The notes under the pieces are model-generated. The model was not told the DNA's origin. It saw only the letters and a list, made by a program, of their open reading frames with translations, and made no database searches. Of a DNA stretch of 64,000 nucleotides, positions 52,944 through 62,038 are shown piece by piece. The position numbers and the translations under genes were made by a program. Each line of letters starts with the position of its first letter. Position 1 is the stretch's first letter. The DNA comes from Bacillota bacterium (lineage in GTDB: Bacteria; Bacillota; Clostridia; Acetivibrionales; DTU013), in contig JAFABI010000073.1 in the NCBI GenBank assembly GCA_023426125.1, positions 186,001 through 250,000 on the forward strand, given 5' to 3'.

Positions 52944-53585
52944 TTATATTGTAAATACGCTTTCGTTTATTTTTGCAGCTGTTACTTCCGCAAAGTCAAG
53001 CATGTCAGAAAGTGTTATCACTTTGAATTTATACTCTAAATTTGATTTGCGGTTATTGTACATATTATGTATCATTTCACCTATTAACCTTGTTAAATCA
53101 TCAGCATTAACAGTGTCAGGCAAATAATAGTCTGTGGATTGCTTCAATAACGACCATACTTGTTCTTTATTTTCAAGACTTTCTAATAAGCGTGAATCAA
53201 TCTCTATGCAATCCTTAATGTAATCTTCTATATAATTCTTGTCTAGTGTTAGCCTTACAGGAGTCCAGAATCTGCTTGTATACGCAATATCAGTGAAGAT
53301 ATGAGTAAAATATCCAAATATAAAATCAGGATTTATTGTATCATTATATTTTTGGATATTAAATTTTAAACTATTTTCCCATTCATCATAATTAGTATAA
53401 TAACCCCAACCCTCATCACCAACACAAAAATGTGTTAACGCTTTTTCAGAGTGTTGGCATCCTTGCCTAAACATAATTGCATCTGGGGCAAGAGACCCTT
53501 TATAAAATGCACTAATATCTTTTATGTTGTTATCGCTTCCTAATAATTTCTGAGCAACTTTTAAATGTACCATAAAATAGCCCAT
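52944..53585 (-). CDS. PF00882-like protein (putative zinc-dependent hydrolase)
   Basis: A 213-residue protein. It starts GYFMVHLKVAQKLL, has KGSLAPDAIMFRQG, HFCVGDEG and GYFTHIFTDIAYTSRFWTP, with His and Asp positions fitting the zinc core of the PF00882 family. It has no signal peptide. It is only distantly like the member at 48.1-48.9 kb. It has its own promoter (see 53613-53641). AT-rich; substrate unknown. Confidence 0.72.
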   Translation of the reverse strand: MGYFMVHLKVAQKLLGSDNNIKDISAFYKGSLAPDAIMFRQGCQHSEKALTHFCVGDEGWGYYTNYDEWENSLKFNIQKYNDTINPDFIFGYFTHIFTDIAYTSRFWTPVRLTLDKNYIEDYIKDCIEIDSRLLESLENKEQVWSLLKQSTDYYLPDTVNADDLTRLIGEMIHNMYNNRKSNLEYKFKVITLSDMLDFAEVTAAKINESVFTI

Positions 53586-53612
53586 TGATTATCTCCTTTT
53601 AAAAACGGACAT

Positions 53613-53641
53613 TATATAAAAATTTGAACATAGTATATCAA
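53613..53641 (-). promoter_or_regulatory. Promoter of the PF00882-like gene
   Basis: On the minus strand, TTGATA-17 bp-TATATA, about 30 bases upstream of the start codon. Confidence 0.55.
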
Positions 53642-53670
53642 AAAAATTGAAAAAGCAAAAGGAGTAAACC

Positions 53671-53736
53671 ATGGTCAAGTCCTTTTTTATATTTATAAAA
53701 GGCAAATATATTTGGGATTACATGGGTCTGCATTAA
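53671..53736 (+). CDS. Possible 21-residue small ORF
   Basis: ATG with a clear AAAGGAGTAAACC ribosome site encodes a short peptide rich in aromatic residues (MVKSFFIFIKGKYIWDYMGLH is split here as MVKSFFIFIKG and KYIWDYMGLH). No homologue is known to me. It may be chance in AT-rich DNA. Confidence 0.2.
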   Translation: MVKSFFIFIKGKYIWDYMGLH

Positions 53737-53822
53737 AGTCTTAAAGTTAATTATATGCGAGTTTAAAGCGATTGCTTACACCCATTTGAGCTGATTTTCA
53801 TGTAAATTCGGGCAAAAAGCAA

Positions 53823-53860
53823 ACAGGATTGCCTTTTACTTTCGTAAAAGACAATCCTGT
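53823..53860 (-). terminator. Terminator after tRNA-Leu(CAA)
   Basis: ACAGGATTGCCTTTTAC and GTAAAAGACAATCCTGT form a long stem (one G-T pair) with a four-base loop. On the minus strand it is followed by a T-rich run (TTTGCTTTTTG). Confidence 0.8.
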
Positions 53861-53866
53861 CTTTTC

Positions 53867-53953
53867 TGGTGGGGGTGGTCGGAGTCGAACCGACACGATA
53901 TCACTATCGCTGGATTTTGAGTCCAGTGCGTCTGCCAGTTTCACCACACCCCC
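53867..53953 (-). tRNA. tRNA-Leu (anticodon CAA)
   Basis: The acceptor stem GGGGGTG pairs with CACCCCC. The anticodon stem CTGGA/TCCAG holds the loop CTCAAAA with anticodon CAA. A long variable arm (CGATAGTGATATCG) and a T-stem GTCGG/CCGAC follow, and the CCA is encoded. It reads UUG codons. Confidence 0.95.
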
Positions 53954-53974
53954 GCAGATGTAATTTGCTTTATT

Positions 53975-54003
53975 ATATTAACACATACTTTTCTATAAAT
54001 CAA
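53975..54003 (-). promoter_or_regulatory. Promoter of tRNA-Leu(CAA)
   Basis: On the minus strand, TTGATT-17 bp-TAATAT, about 21 bases before the mature tRNA 5' end. Confidence 0.6.
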
Positions 54004-54043
54004 GACCATTTTCAGGCAATGTACGGTAAAAAAATAATTCATT

Positions 54044-54877
54044 TCATACCTTTTTACACAGCTCATACAGGTCCGTCCGTCTGTGCTTAAGCAACGGCAG
54101 TTCTCTGCGGACCCTGTCGATTTCTTCTGCCCCAATATCGGCAAAAACAATCGCTTCCTTCTCTGACGTCCGTTGAAGAACGCTTCCCCACGGCGATGCA
54201 ACCATAGAATTGCCATACGCTGTATAGGAAGCTGTAAGGCTTCTCGCCGGCGATGCTGCCGCTACATAAACCTGATTGTCCAGCGCCCTTGCACGGATGA
54301 GAAGCTCCCAATGCGCAGGGCCTGTCACCATGTTGAAGGCTCCCGGGATGATAATGACTTCCGCCCCCTCCAGGGCCATAAGACGCGAAAGCTCCGGAAA
54401 TCTTATATCGTAGCATATTGCTATCCCGATTTTGCAGAACTCGGTCTCAACAATTGTACTATCCCCGCCGCTGGATAAGACTTCCGACTCCATAAATCTT
54501 ATTTTCCCTTTGACATCAATATCAAAGAGATGCATTTTCCGATGCCTGCCAAGGATCGCACCTTCTCTGCCAAATACGAAGCATGTATTGTAAAGATTTG
54601 TGCCGTCACGCTCGGGTATCGATCCGGCGACTACATAGATACCAAGCTCTGCAGCTTTTTTTGAAATAGCTCCGGCGGTAGGGCTGTCCGGCATACTCTC
54701 CGCATATTCGCCAAATTTTTTATTATCATATGGACAATTGAACATTTCAGGCAGTACTGCAACCGCTGCTCCGCCATCGGCGGCTTTATCAAGCATTTGC
54801 AGTGCTTTTGCCACATTTGTTTGCTTGCAGTCAACAACATCCATCTGGCACAAGGCCAGTCTGAAGTCTTTCGTCAT
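54044..54877 (-). CDS. Carbon-nitrogen hydrolase (nitrilase superfamily, omega-amidase-like)
   Basis: A 277-residue amidase with the full triad: Glu in VLPEMFNCPY, Lys in RKMHLFDIDVKGK, Cys in GIAICYDIRFPEL. This pattern matches NIT2/omega-amidase-type enzymes, which remove ammonia from alpha-ketoglutaramate and similar amides; other dicarboxylate amides are possible. The ATG follows GGAGGAGCTT; an in-frame GTG 12 bases earlier overlaps the ribosome site. The gene stands alone. Confidence 0.92.
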   Translation of the reverse strand: MTKDFRLALCQMDVVDCKQTNVAKALQMLDKAADGGAAVAVLPEMFNCPYDNKKFGEYAESMPDSPTAGAISKKAAELGIYVVAGSIPERDGTNLYNTCFVFGREGAILGRHRKMHLFDIDVKGKIRFMESEVLSSGGDSTIVETEFCKIGIAICYDIRFPELSRLMALEGAEVIIIPGAFNMVTGPAHWELLIRARALDNQVYVAAASPARSLTASYTAYGNSMVASPWGSVLQRTSEKEAIVFADIGAEEIDRVRRELPLLKHRRTDLYELCKKV

Positions 54878-55125
54878 AAGCTCCTCCACTAATTTTTTAC
54901 GGTCATAATAAGTTTAACCTAAAACCGAGACAAAATCCATAGCTGCTGCTCATCATTTCCTGTAGGATTTTACAGCACTGCCGCTTCACAACACTTGCTG
55001 TATTGCTTGAAACCAATTAAATGCTTCATACACTATTGTGAAGCAAGATTATGGTTAACATCAGAACCTTTTTATGTAAACACGAATACTATAATACTAA
55101 AATGATGAAATCTGGAGGTAGTCTG

Positions 55126-55332
55126 ATGAAAACAACGGAATGTTACGATATGTGCAAAATGCAGTATTTCTGCCCTCAACCCATAACCAACGCACGGCTG
55201 GCACATGCCTATGTCCCCTTCCAGCACCTCATGTGCCTTTATCCTCCTGAAAAAGCGCTGGAGCAGGGTACCATATTTCCGGAGCTGGCCTGGCCTTATG
55301 GTACGGAGCATGAATATACCGTTGATGCATGA
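55126..55332 (+). CDS. cotJA: Spore coat-associated protein CotJA
   Basis: A 68-residue protein of the CotJA family: several Cys near the start (CYDMCKMQYFCP), LAHAYVPFQ and the final GTIFPELAWPYG. It is needed for CotJC assembly into the spore coat and is normally made under sigma-E control. The start is placed by GGAGGTAGTCTG. It lies 14 bases before cotJB. An inverted repeat (TGCTTCA...TGAAGCA) lies ~100 bases upstream. Confidence 0.93.
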   Translation: MKTTECYDMCKMQYFCPQPITNARLAHAYVPFQHLMCLYPPEKALEQGTIFPELAWPYGTEHEYTVDA

Positions 55333-55346
55333 TTGGAGGTGTCGGT

Positions 55347-55595
55347 ATGGATATAGCACGTCAAAGAAAACTGGATGAAGTCATGGCAGCCGATTTTATG
55401 CTGTACGATCTTGGTTTGTATTTGAATACACATCCCAATGACCAAAGGGCTTTGTGCATTTATATAAATTGCGTGCCAAGGGCCAAATGGTTAAGGGAAA
55501 ATTACGAGCAGATGTATGGTCCCATTACGGCCAGAGCAAGCTACAGCTATCCATGGCCCTGGATCAATAGTCCCTGGCCCTGGGAATGGCAATAA
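55347..55595 (+). CDS. cotJB: Spore coat protein CotJB
   Basis: An 82-residue protein with the CotJB pattern: an acidic helix (VMAADFMLYDLGLYLNTHP), AKWLRENYEQMYGPI, and a C-terminal tail rich in W, P and S (YPWPWINSPWPWEWQ). It works with CotJA and CotJC in the spore coat. GGAGGTGTCGGT precedes the ATG. Its stop overlaps the ribosome site of cotJC. Confidence 0.93.
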   Translation: MDIARQRKLDEVMAADFMLYDLGLYLNTHPNDQRALCIYINCVPRAKWLRENYEQMYGPITARASYSYPWPWINSPWPWEWQ

Positions 55596-55612
55596 AAGGA
55601 GGTATGGAATCC

Positions 55613-56230
55613 ATGTGGATCTATGAAAAGAAACTTGAATTTCCGGTAAGAATAAAAACCTGTAACCCAAAGATGGCAAAATATATCATTACCCAGTACG
55701 GCGGGCCGGACGGTGAACTTGCAGCATCCATCAGGTATCTCAGCCAGCGCTTCTCCATGCCCACTGAAATGGCAAAGGCTACGCTTAACGACATAGGCAC
55801 CGAAGAGCTTGCGCATCTTGAAATGATAGGTTCCATGGTGCATCAGCTGACAAAGGGCGTACCGGCCAAAGTGCTGGAGGCGGAAGGGCTTGGATCCTAT
55901 TATACACAGCATGACCATGCTGTGTATCCGGTTGATGCATCAGGCGTACCTTTCACAGCAGCCGTCCTCCAATCAATGGGCGATCCGATTGCCGACCTGA
56001 CGGAGGACCTTGCTGCCGAGCAAAAAGCCAGAGCGACCTATGAAAACCTGATAAATCTAACAGATGATCCGGATTTGCTCGACCCGCTGAGATTCCTGCG
56101 TGAGCGGGAAATCGTACATTTCCAGCGTTTTGGCGAAACTCTCAGGGTTGTGCAGGATACTCTGGCTCAGAAGAAGCATTTTGTACAAAAACCCATCTAT
56201 GAAGACAATATGCCAAATAAGACATATTGA
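55613..56230 (+). CDS. cotJC: Spore coat manganese catalase CotJC
   Basis: A 205-residue protein of the manganese-catalase family: YGGPDGELAASIRYLSQRF, GTEELAHLEMIGSMVHQL and the later EQKARATYENLINL and REREIVHFQRFGE, which supply the Glu and His ligands of a dimanganese site. It is a spore-coat protein thought to protect against peroxide. A start at ATG 55613 leaves proper spacing from AAAGGAGG. Last gene of cotJABC. Confidence 0.95.
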   Translation: MWIYEKKLEFPVRIKTCNPKMAKYIITQYGGPDGELAASIRYLSQRFSMPTEMAKATLNDIGTEELAHLEMIGSMVHQLTKGVPAKVLEAEGLGSYYTQHDHAVYPVDASGVPFTAAVLQSMGDPIADLTEDLAAEQKARATYENLINLTDDPDLLDPLRFLREREIVHFQRFGETLRVVQDTLAQKKHFVQKPIYEDNMPNKTY

Positions 56231-56329
56231 GCAAAATTTTTTATGGATCGGCCAAGTAAATTAAAAGTCCGGGGGCATCGAGCTCCATGCGACTTTTTGT
56301 GATTGCCTTTGGGCAATACCGCTGATGGC

Positions 56330-56357
56330 AACGGCTGGCATGTGTCCAGCCGTTTTA
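56330..56357 (+). terminator. Terminator of the cotJ operon
   Basis: ACGGCTGG-7 bases-CCAGCCGT followed by TTTTATTAG, about 100 bases after cotJC. Confidence 0.82.
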
Positions 56358-56494
56358 TTAGCATTTCCACCGACGCAAGGTGTTGGCAAAAGGTTGGAAT
56401 GATTCTCCACGGCTTATTAATGGCGTAGGCCAGGAATACGATGTAAAAGCACATGGCTTTCCGTACCGGGATCTTATGAATAACCCGCCACCCT

Positions 56495-56937
56495 TTACCG
56501 CTTCTTCTTATAACGACCTAATTCAAAGGAAATTTGTCGGTTGTAGACAAATTTCCTTACATCTAACTGCGCCAGTTTCAGCAGCGGCGACAAATCGCCG
56601 TCCGTAACGCTGCTCAGGCCGATCTGCTCCAGATGGGAAAATTCCTCAATGCCGGCCAGGGATTTGACGGGTATCTGCCGCATATGCAGGTATTTCAATT
56701 CTTTATCCCCTTGAAAGCCTTTATGGAAGTAATATTCGTCCCTTCCGCGTCGATATTTTCCAGCAGAGGACAGCCAGCCAATGCGGATAGATCGGTTACG
56801 CGGGTAGCGTACAAGCACAAATTCCGCAGGCCAGGCAAAGCAGCCAGCGGCGATACATCATCGACAGGATTGTGCCGAAGGTCGATAAGTTCCAGTGAAG
56901 CGGGCAATTTCCATATGCGTGTCCATATTATAATACT
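56495..56937 (-). pseudogene. Leucine-rich-repeat protein remnant
   Basis: Two overlapping frames read parts of one LRR protein. The upstream part has LELIDLRHNPVDDVSPLAALPGL and LSALAGCPLL units and ends at a stop after AFKG. The other frame continues with ELKYLHMRQIPVKSLAGIEEF and SHLEQIGLSS. One extra G in the GGGG run near 56715 would rejoin them. The 5' part is cut by a stop next to the dGTPase-like gene, so no proper start remains. The 3' end runs into the 48-bp hairpin repeat. It is a decayed fragment. Confidence 0.78.
56509..56556. repeat. 48-bp hairpin repeat module, copy 2
   Basis: Matches the element after znuA at 45 of 48 positions, including both arms GGAAATTTGTC / GACAAATTTCC and the flank CGACCTAATTCAAA. 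Here it lies in the last codons of the LRR remnant and supplies part of its reading frame. Confidence 0.8.
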
Positions 56938-58497
56938 CTACTCATATATTCCATTCAATTCCTGATAAAGCGATTTTGCATATGAATCAGTCATGCCGCT
57001 TATATAGTCGGATACCAGCAGCAAACGCAGATATATGTCTTGATTTCGTATTGCCAGCCTTTTTTCCTCAGGTCCCATCTCCCAGCTCTCCAACTTTTCC
57101 ATTTCAATTTCAAAATTGCGGAGTTCAATGCTATAGGTATCCCGATAATTTTCTGAAAATAGGGAATATAGCTTTTTATACGCCTGAATTTCAATGAAAT
57201 TGTTACTTTTATATTTTTCATCGTGGAACAAAACCGCCGGCACGAATTTATCGAGCAAGCTGGAAAGGATCGTATTTGCGGCAAGCTCCAGTTTTATAAT
57301 CTCCCGGTTCGGGAATATGAAGTTATTCATAATATCCTGCAAGATTTCTGCAGAGTGGGTATGATTCGTATCATAAAATAAATCCTGGTGAAATGTTCCG
57401 CTCATAATCTCCTGATAATGCCTGTCAAAGCAATAGGCAGCACAATACATAAGCCATTCCTGCGCATACGGAATCCAATTTTGTATTATATACAAATCGA
57501 TGTTTGAGATATTCTTATTGAATTTGGAGTGGTTTCTCGCCACGTCATCTTTTATCTGGCAAAGCTTGTTAAAAAGCTCATTCATTTTTGAATGGTCGTT
57601 TTTTGGAAATTTCATACATAATTCACGTCGCTGATCATCGATGAATGTTAACAAGTCCGATAAATTAAACAAGCCCTTTTTCATGGCATCCTCAATGTCG
57701 GCAGTTTTATACGAAATATCATCGGAAATTTCAAGAATAAGGGCCAGGGGATGCCGGCAATTTTTTGCCCCGGTTATCTCCGTAATCTTTTTATATGCTT
57801 CCGCTTCAGAGTAAAAATAACCCATCTTTTTGCAGGTAAGGTTATATTCTGCATCTTTCTTTTTCTTTACACCGCCGGAAGATGTAGGATATTTAATTAG
57901 GGTATTAAGTACAGCGCTCGTCAGGTTTAACCCAAAGTCGCTGTCTTGAAAATGCAGCTTGGTTAAAACTCTTAATGCCTGCGCATTTCCATCGAAGCTG
58001 GCCAGATCGCGTTGAAATTTTTCATCCAATATATCACTTAGCGGAACATTCTTGCCATCCTGCACAATGGCATATTTTTTCAGGTTAAATGAAAACCATT
58101 TTTTTATAATTTCTTCTCCAAAATGCCCAAAAGGAGGATTCCCTATATCATGCAGCAAGCCGGCACATGCCAGCACGTCGGGAATATTCACTATGGCGAT
58201 TTGATCTTCCCTATCCAAAGTTTTTGTCTTTATTTTTGACAGCACCATAACGCCAAGCATTTTTGCGATAGAAGCGGTCTCATACGAATGTGTAAGTCTC
58301 GTACGGACAAAATCACTTTTATCCAATGGGAACACCTGCGTCTTATCCTGCAAGCGTCTAAAGGATGCGCAGGAAATAATCCTTCTATAGTCTTTTTCAA
58401 ACTCACTTCTGGGATATTTCCCTTCTGTGTATTTTTCAATAACAATCGGATCGCCAAGTCTTTCTTCAGAAAGTAAATTGCCCCACTTCAACTGCAT
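56938..58497 (-). CDS. dgt: dGTPase-like HD phosphohydrolase
   Basis: About 519 residues. It has the deoxynucleotide triphosphohydrolase pattern: RSEFEKDYRRIISCASFRRLQDKTQVFPL, the HD motif ACAGLLHDIGNPPFGHFGE, and EISDDISYKTADIEDAM with a further Asp ligand. Dgt enzymes split dGTP into deoxyguanosine and triphosphate and control dNTP levels, sometimes against phage. The start is uncertain: ATG 58497 sits directly on the GAGGTG site, and a TTG two codons on is better spaced. The C-terminal half is longer than in E. coli-like short forms. Confidence 0.88.
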   Translation of the reverse strand: MQLKWGNLLSEERLGDPIVIEKYTEGKYPRSEFEKDYRRIISCASFRRLQDKTQVFPLDKSDFVRTRLTHSYETASIAKMLGVMVLSKIKTKTLDREDQIAIVNIPDVLACAGLLHDIGNPPFGHFGEEIIKKWFSFNLKKYAIVQDGKNVPLSDILDEKFQRDLASFDGNAQALRVLTKLHFQDSDFGLNLTSAVLNTLIKYPTSSGGVKKKKDAEYNLTCKKMGYFYSEAEAYKKITEITGAKNCRHPLALILEISDDISYKTADIEDAMKKGLFNLSDLLTFIDDQRRELCMKFPKNDHSKMNELFNKLCQIKDDVARNHSKFNKNISNIDLYIIQNWIPYAQEWLMYCAAYCFDRHYQEIMSGTFHQDLFYDTNHTHSAEILQDIMNNFIFPNREIIKLELAANTILSSLLDKFVPAVLFHDEKYKSNNFIEIQAYKKLYSLFSENYRDTYSIELRNFEIEMEKLESWEMGPEEKRLAIRNQDIYLRLLLVSDYISGMTDSYAKSLYQELNGIYE

Positions 58498-58609
58498 CAC
58501 CTCATAAAATTTTATTTTCACAATATCCTGTCTTTTATAACTGATTACCCTTGAACCATAGCAGTTCCCTAGCGAAGACATGGGTTTTAAATGACAGCAA
58601 AAATATGTT

Positions 58610-59368
58610 CTATATCGCCGGCATGACGTTCCCGCCGCAAACCGGGATATAGGCGCCCGTTATATAGCTTGCCAGATCCGAAGCGAGGAATGCAACTACG
58701 TTGGCGATTTCCTGATCTGTGCCCCTTCGCTTCAGCGGAACGCTCTTTTCATAATCGCCTGCCGTATAATTTTGCTTTCTATCCCTGTCGCTTATGGTCC
58801 AGCCCGGCGCAACCTGATTGACGGTTATCTGATGTTCCCCTACTTCCTTTGCCAGGATCCTTAAAACACCGTCCATTCCCCTCTTTCCCGCTACATAGGC
58901 GGATTGGTTGGGGGAGTTTTGCATGGCGCACTCGGTATTTATCCCGATAAACCTGCCGCTTTTTTTCTCAATCATGGAAGGAATAAACGCCTTGGCCATA
59001 AAAACATTCTGCATGACGCATGACTTAAACTGGCTCTCATAATCTTTGGCATCCTGCTCCAATATATTAGCCCACTGATATTGGATGACTGCGTTATTCA
59101 CTATGATATCAGGGGCACCCAGGCCCTTTATTACCTTATCCTTCATTTCCATAATTGAATCAGAATCCGTAATATCCGCCTTCACAATAAGGGCCCTGCT
59201 GCCTGCTTTTGTGATGTCGTCCAATAGGTCCTTCGCATTTTTTTCATTATTCAAATAATGAATGGCTATATCCGCTCCGCAACGTGCAAGCGTACGTACC
59301 ATGACTCTTCCCAATTCGCCTGTAGCTCCGGTGACCAGCGCAATTTTTCCGGATAAATTAATTTCCAT
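58610..59368 (-). CDS. SDR family oxidoreductase
   Basis: A 252-residue Rossmann enzyme: nucleotide motif VTGATGELGRVMVRTL, the NNAVIQY strand, the catalytic pair in SAYVAGKRG, and a family C-terminus ASYITGAYIPVCGG. It looks like a FabG or glucose-dehydrogenase-type SDR. The Ser normally 13 residues before the catalytic Tyr is replaced (NTEC), so activity may be altered. It stands between the dGTPase-like and HelD genes with no pathway partner; substrate unknown. Confidence 0.88.
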   Translation of the reverse strand: MEINLSGKIALVTGATGELGRVMVRTLARCGADIAIHYLNNEKNAKDLLDDITKAGSRALIVKADITDSDSIMEMKDKVIKGLGAPDIIVNNAVIQYQWANILEQDAKDYESQFKSCVMQNVFMAKAFIPSMIEKKSGRFIGINTECAMQNSPNQSAYVAGKRGMDGVLRILAKEVGEHQITVNQVAPGWTISDRDRKQNYTAGDYEKSVPLKRRGTDQEIANVVAFLASDLASYITGAYIPVCGGNVMPAI

Positions 59369-59420
59369 CGAGTATTCCTCCCCTGCATGCGCAAAATGTA
59401 CTTTTAATTTACATCAACAG

Positions 59421-61697
59421 TCAGCAATTATCAATAGTCTCATAAAGTTTTTTATCCATATCTTTTACAAATTCCGGCAACTCCTTGACGCTGTATATGT
59501 GTAACAGGTGCAAAGCTCTGGTGCAGCAGGTGTAAAACAGCTTTCTTTCCGTTTCATCCGCATAGTCGCCGTCTTCGGGACATAAAACCAGTACGGCATC
59601 GAATTCCAGGCCTTTGGCAAGATAAGAGGGAAGGATATTCACTGCATTTACCGCATTGAATTCCGCCGTATCTCCGTTCACAAGTCTGGCGTCCGTTTCT
59701 CCTGCGATTCTTTCGAACACTTTGTTGCCGTATGCGGCTGTCCGGCATATTATGGCAATGGACCTGCTGCCGCTTGCTTTCAATTGGGCTATGTCTTCTT
59801 CCAGGCTGCAAAACATGGCTTCTTCACTTTGTAAACAAAATATCCGGGGAAGCTCGCCGTCCCTGTTTACATATTCGGTATCCTCCTGCCAGACCAGCAA
59901 GGATTTGCAGAATTCGGTTATTTGCCTCGTAGACCGGTAGCTTTTGCTTAAGCTGATTGACAAAGAAGGGTCAAAATCAAAAATGTCCAGGATCGTTTTA
60001 TAATCTTCCGTATTCATGTACGGATTGATGGATTGGTTCCTATCCCCCAGCAAGGTCATGCTGCAGTGGCCGAAGAGCTGCTTGAAAACCTCAAACTGTA
60101 CCGGTGTATAATCCTGCACCTCATCGATGATTACATGCTTGATATTGCCCGGGCTGGAAACGCCATGCAAAAGGCCGTTCATCAATAGAAGCGGCGCTAC
60201 GTCCTCGAAGCCCGATTTTCCCGATGAAAGCCCGGCAATGGTTACCCGGCTGATTTCATCAAAAACTTCGGGGATTTTCCCTTCGGAAATCCGGCAAAAC
60301 AGCTCCCTGTCCCTGAACAGTTCCATATAGCACTCTACCGTATCGATCCGTGTCATCTTCTCGATTTTTTCCCTTAATGGTCTGAACTCCTCTCTGGCCA
60401 TAAAGATGCTTCTGCCTTTAATCTCCACTTTGTCCAGGTATTCGCCGGTGTTGGCCAATTCCAGTGTCAGCTGCTCAATCCTTTCTTTTATGAAAGGCTC
60501 AAGCTTGTTGATAAGTCTGCTCCTGATCTTTGCAAGCCGCTTTTCAGGGGGAAGAAATTTCAAACCCACGGCAAAAAATTCGCGTATTTCTTCCTTTGTT
60601 TCAATCACGGCGTCTTTATATACAACGTCTTCAAAGTCTTTGCTATCTTCGAGATGCTTTACATAATTTTTTATGGTTTCCCCAAAGGCAGTTGAAGCTT
60701 TATACCGTATTCCTTTGATTCTTCCTCGGTATTCCGGCGAATTCCATTCCGTAAGGATATATTCCATCTGGTTGCCCATATCTTCCAGTTTCAGGCGGTT
60801 TCCCAGTATTCGCTCCCCATATTCCATAAAGGTGGTTCTGTGCATATTTTCCTCACCCAGCTCCGGGAGGACATCGGAAATATAATCATTGAAAATCCCG
60901 TTGGGCGAGAAAATCACAATATTGTCCGCCAGCACCTGCTTTCTGTATCGATAGAGAAGGTAAGCTATTCTGTGAAGCGCGATGGAAGTCTTGCCGCTCC
61001 CTGCAGGTCCCTGGACCACCACCAGCCGGTGAAGGTCATTGCGTATAATTTTGTTTTGCTCTCGCTGGATGGAGGTCACGATGGTCTTCATTTTGCTGTC
61101 GGCGCTTTTGCTAAGGATTTCCTGCAGGACCTCATCGTCAATCTTCAAACTGCAGTCAAACATGAAATCAATTTTCCCCTGCCAGATTCTATACTGCCTT
61201 TTCAGGAGAATTTCCCCTTCTACTTTGCCGGCCGGGCATTCGTATTCCGCCCTCCCGGTTTCATAATCGTAGAACATGCCGGCCACAGGCGCTCTCCAGT
61301 CATATACCAGGCTCTGCTGCGTTTTTTCCTCGATCAGGCTCCCGATTCCGATATACAGTTGTTCTTCTTCGTCGCTGCCTGCTTCTCTAAAATCAATTCT
61401 TCCGAAATATGGTGTCTTCAGCATTTTTTCAAGTTTTTTCACCTGAGCTGCTTCAAACAAGGCTTTACGCCCTTCTCTCTCAATATCCGTCTGAAATTGC
61501 CAGATATTTGCCAGATCGTCCAGGTCCCCTCCGGGCACAGGATTGACACTGTCCCACATGGACCTTTGTATGGCAATGACCTCCTTCCTCACGTTCCCCG
61601 CCGTCTCCCCGGCCGCTTTCAGCTTTATGCCTATCTGTGCAAGAACTCTCTCCAGCCTGCTTTTTTCAAATGTCCATACCGCATTGTCAAAGTCCAT
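59421..61697 (-). CDS. helD: HelD-type UvrD-family ATPase (RNA polymerase recycling factor)
   Basis: A 758-residue superfamily 1 ATPase. An N-terminal coiled arm (~1-80) inserts into RNA polymerase in HelD. The sequence then has YIGIGSLIEE, DWRAPVAGMFYDY, Walker A VVQGPAGSGKTSIALHR (~235), Walker B HVIIDEVQDYTPVQ, LLGDRNQSINPY and late motifs AKGLEFDAVLVL and FYTCCTRALH. HelD frees stalled RNA polymerase from DNA, and related HelR proteins aid rifampicin tolerance. The gene stands alone. Confidence 0.93.
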   Translation of the reverse strand: MDFDNAVWTFEKSRLERVLAQIGIKLKAAGETAGNVRKEVIAIQRSMWDSVNPVPGGDLDDLANIWQFQTDIEREGRKALFEAAQVKKLEKMLKTPYFGRIDFREAGSDEEEQLYIGIGSLIEEKTQQSLVYDWRAPVAGMFYDYETGRAEYECPAGKVEGEILLKRQYRIWQGKIDFMFDCSLKIDDEVLQEILSKSADSKMKTIVTSIQREQNKIIRNDLHRLVVVQGPAGSGKTSIALHRIAYLLYRYRKQVLADNIVIFSPNGIFNDYISDVLPELGEENMHRTTFMEYGERILGNRLKLEDMGNQMEYILTEWNSPEYRGRIKGIRYKASTAFGETIKNYVKHLEDSKDFEDVVYKDAVIETKEEIREFFAVGLKFLPPEKRLAKIRSRLINKLEPFIKERIEQLTLELANTGEYLDKVEIKGRSIFMAREEFRPLREKIEKMTRIDTVECYMELFRDRELFCRISEGKIPEVFDEISRVTIAGLSSGKSGFEDVAPLLLMNGLLHGVSSPGNIKHVIIDEVQDYTPVQFEVFKQLFGHCSMTLLGDRNQSINPYMNTEDYKTILDIFDFDPSLSISLSKSYRSTRQITEFCKSLLVWQEDTEYVNRDGELPRIFCLQSEEAMFCSLEEDIAQLKASGSRSIAIICRTAAYGNKVFERIAGETDARLVNGDTAEFNAVNAVNILPSYLAKGLEFDAVLVLCPEDGDYADETERKLFYTCCTRALHLLHIYSVKELPEFVKDMDKKLYETIDNC

Positions 61698-62038
61698 AGC
61701 ATTGCCTCCTCAAAATTTCTAAAACCTCTTGACGGCTAATTATATTGTGTGATATAATATAATTGGATATTAATATGCACATCATAATAAACAGCCAATC
61801 CTTATAACTATACTACTTTCCAGTAAAATAGTCAATAGGTATGCACAGGGTGCCCACGGCTACCGCATGAATATTATTCCCAAGTAAGAATTTTCAATTG
61901 TTTTTTGGTTTTTGAAACGTATAGCTTCGGAGGCAAGACGGGTGGGCGTGGCTGCGAATAAACGCTTCATGTGGAGGAGTGGCTGCAGGCGTTTGTCCAG
62001 GCGATGCTCGAACACGGTTACCCTAGAGGAAATTGGTG
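61698..62038. other. Spacer upstream of helD
   Basis: AT-rich next to helD (61740-61790), where its promoter should lie. The rest, to the end of the next gene, has no gene, RNA or terminator I can recognise. Confidence 0.5.

Noticed and set aside
56380..56607. A 75-codon plus-strand frame after the cotJ terminator
   Set aside because: It runs through the hairpin repeat and the LRR remnant, and no family is recognised.
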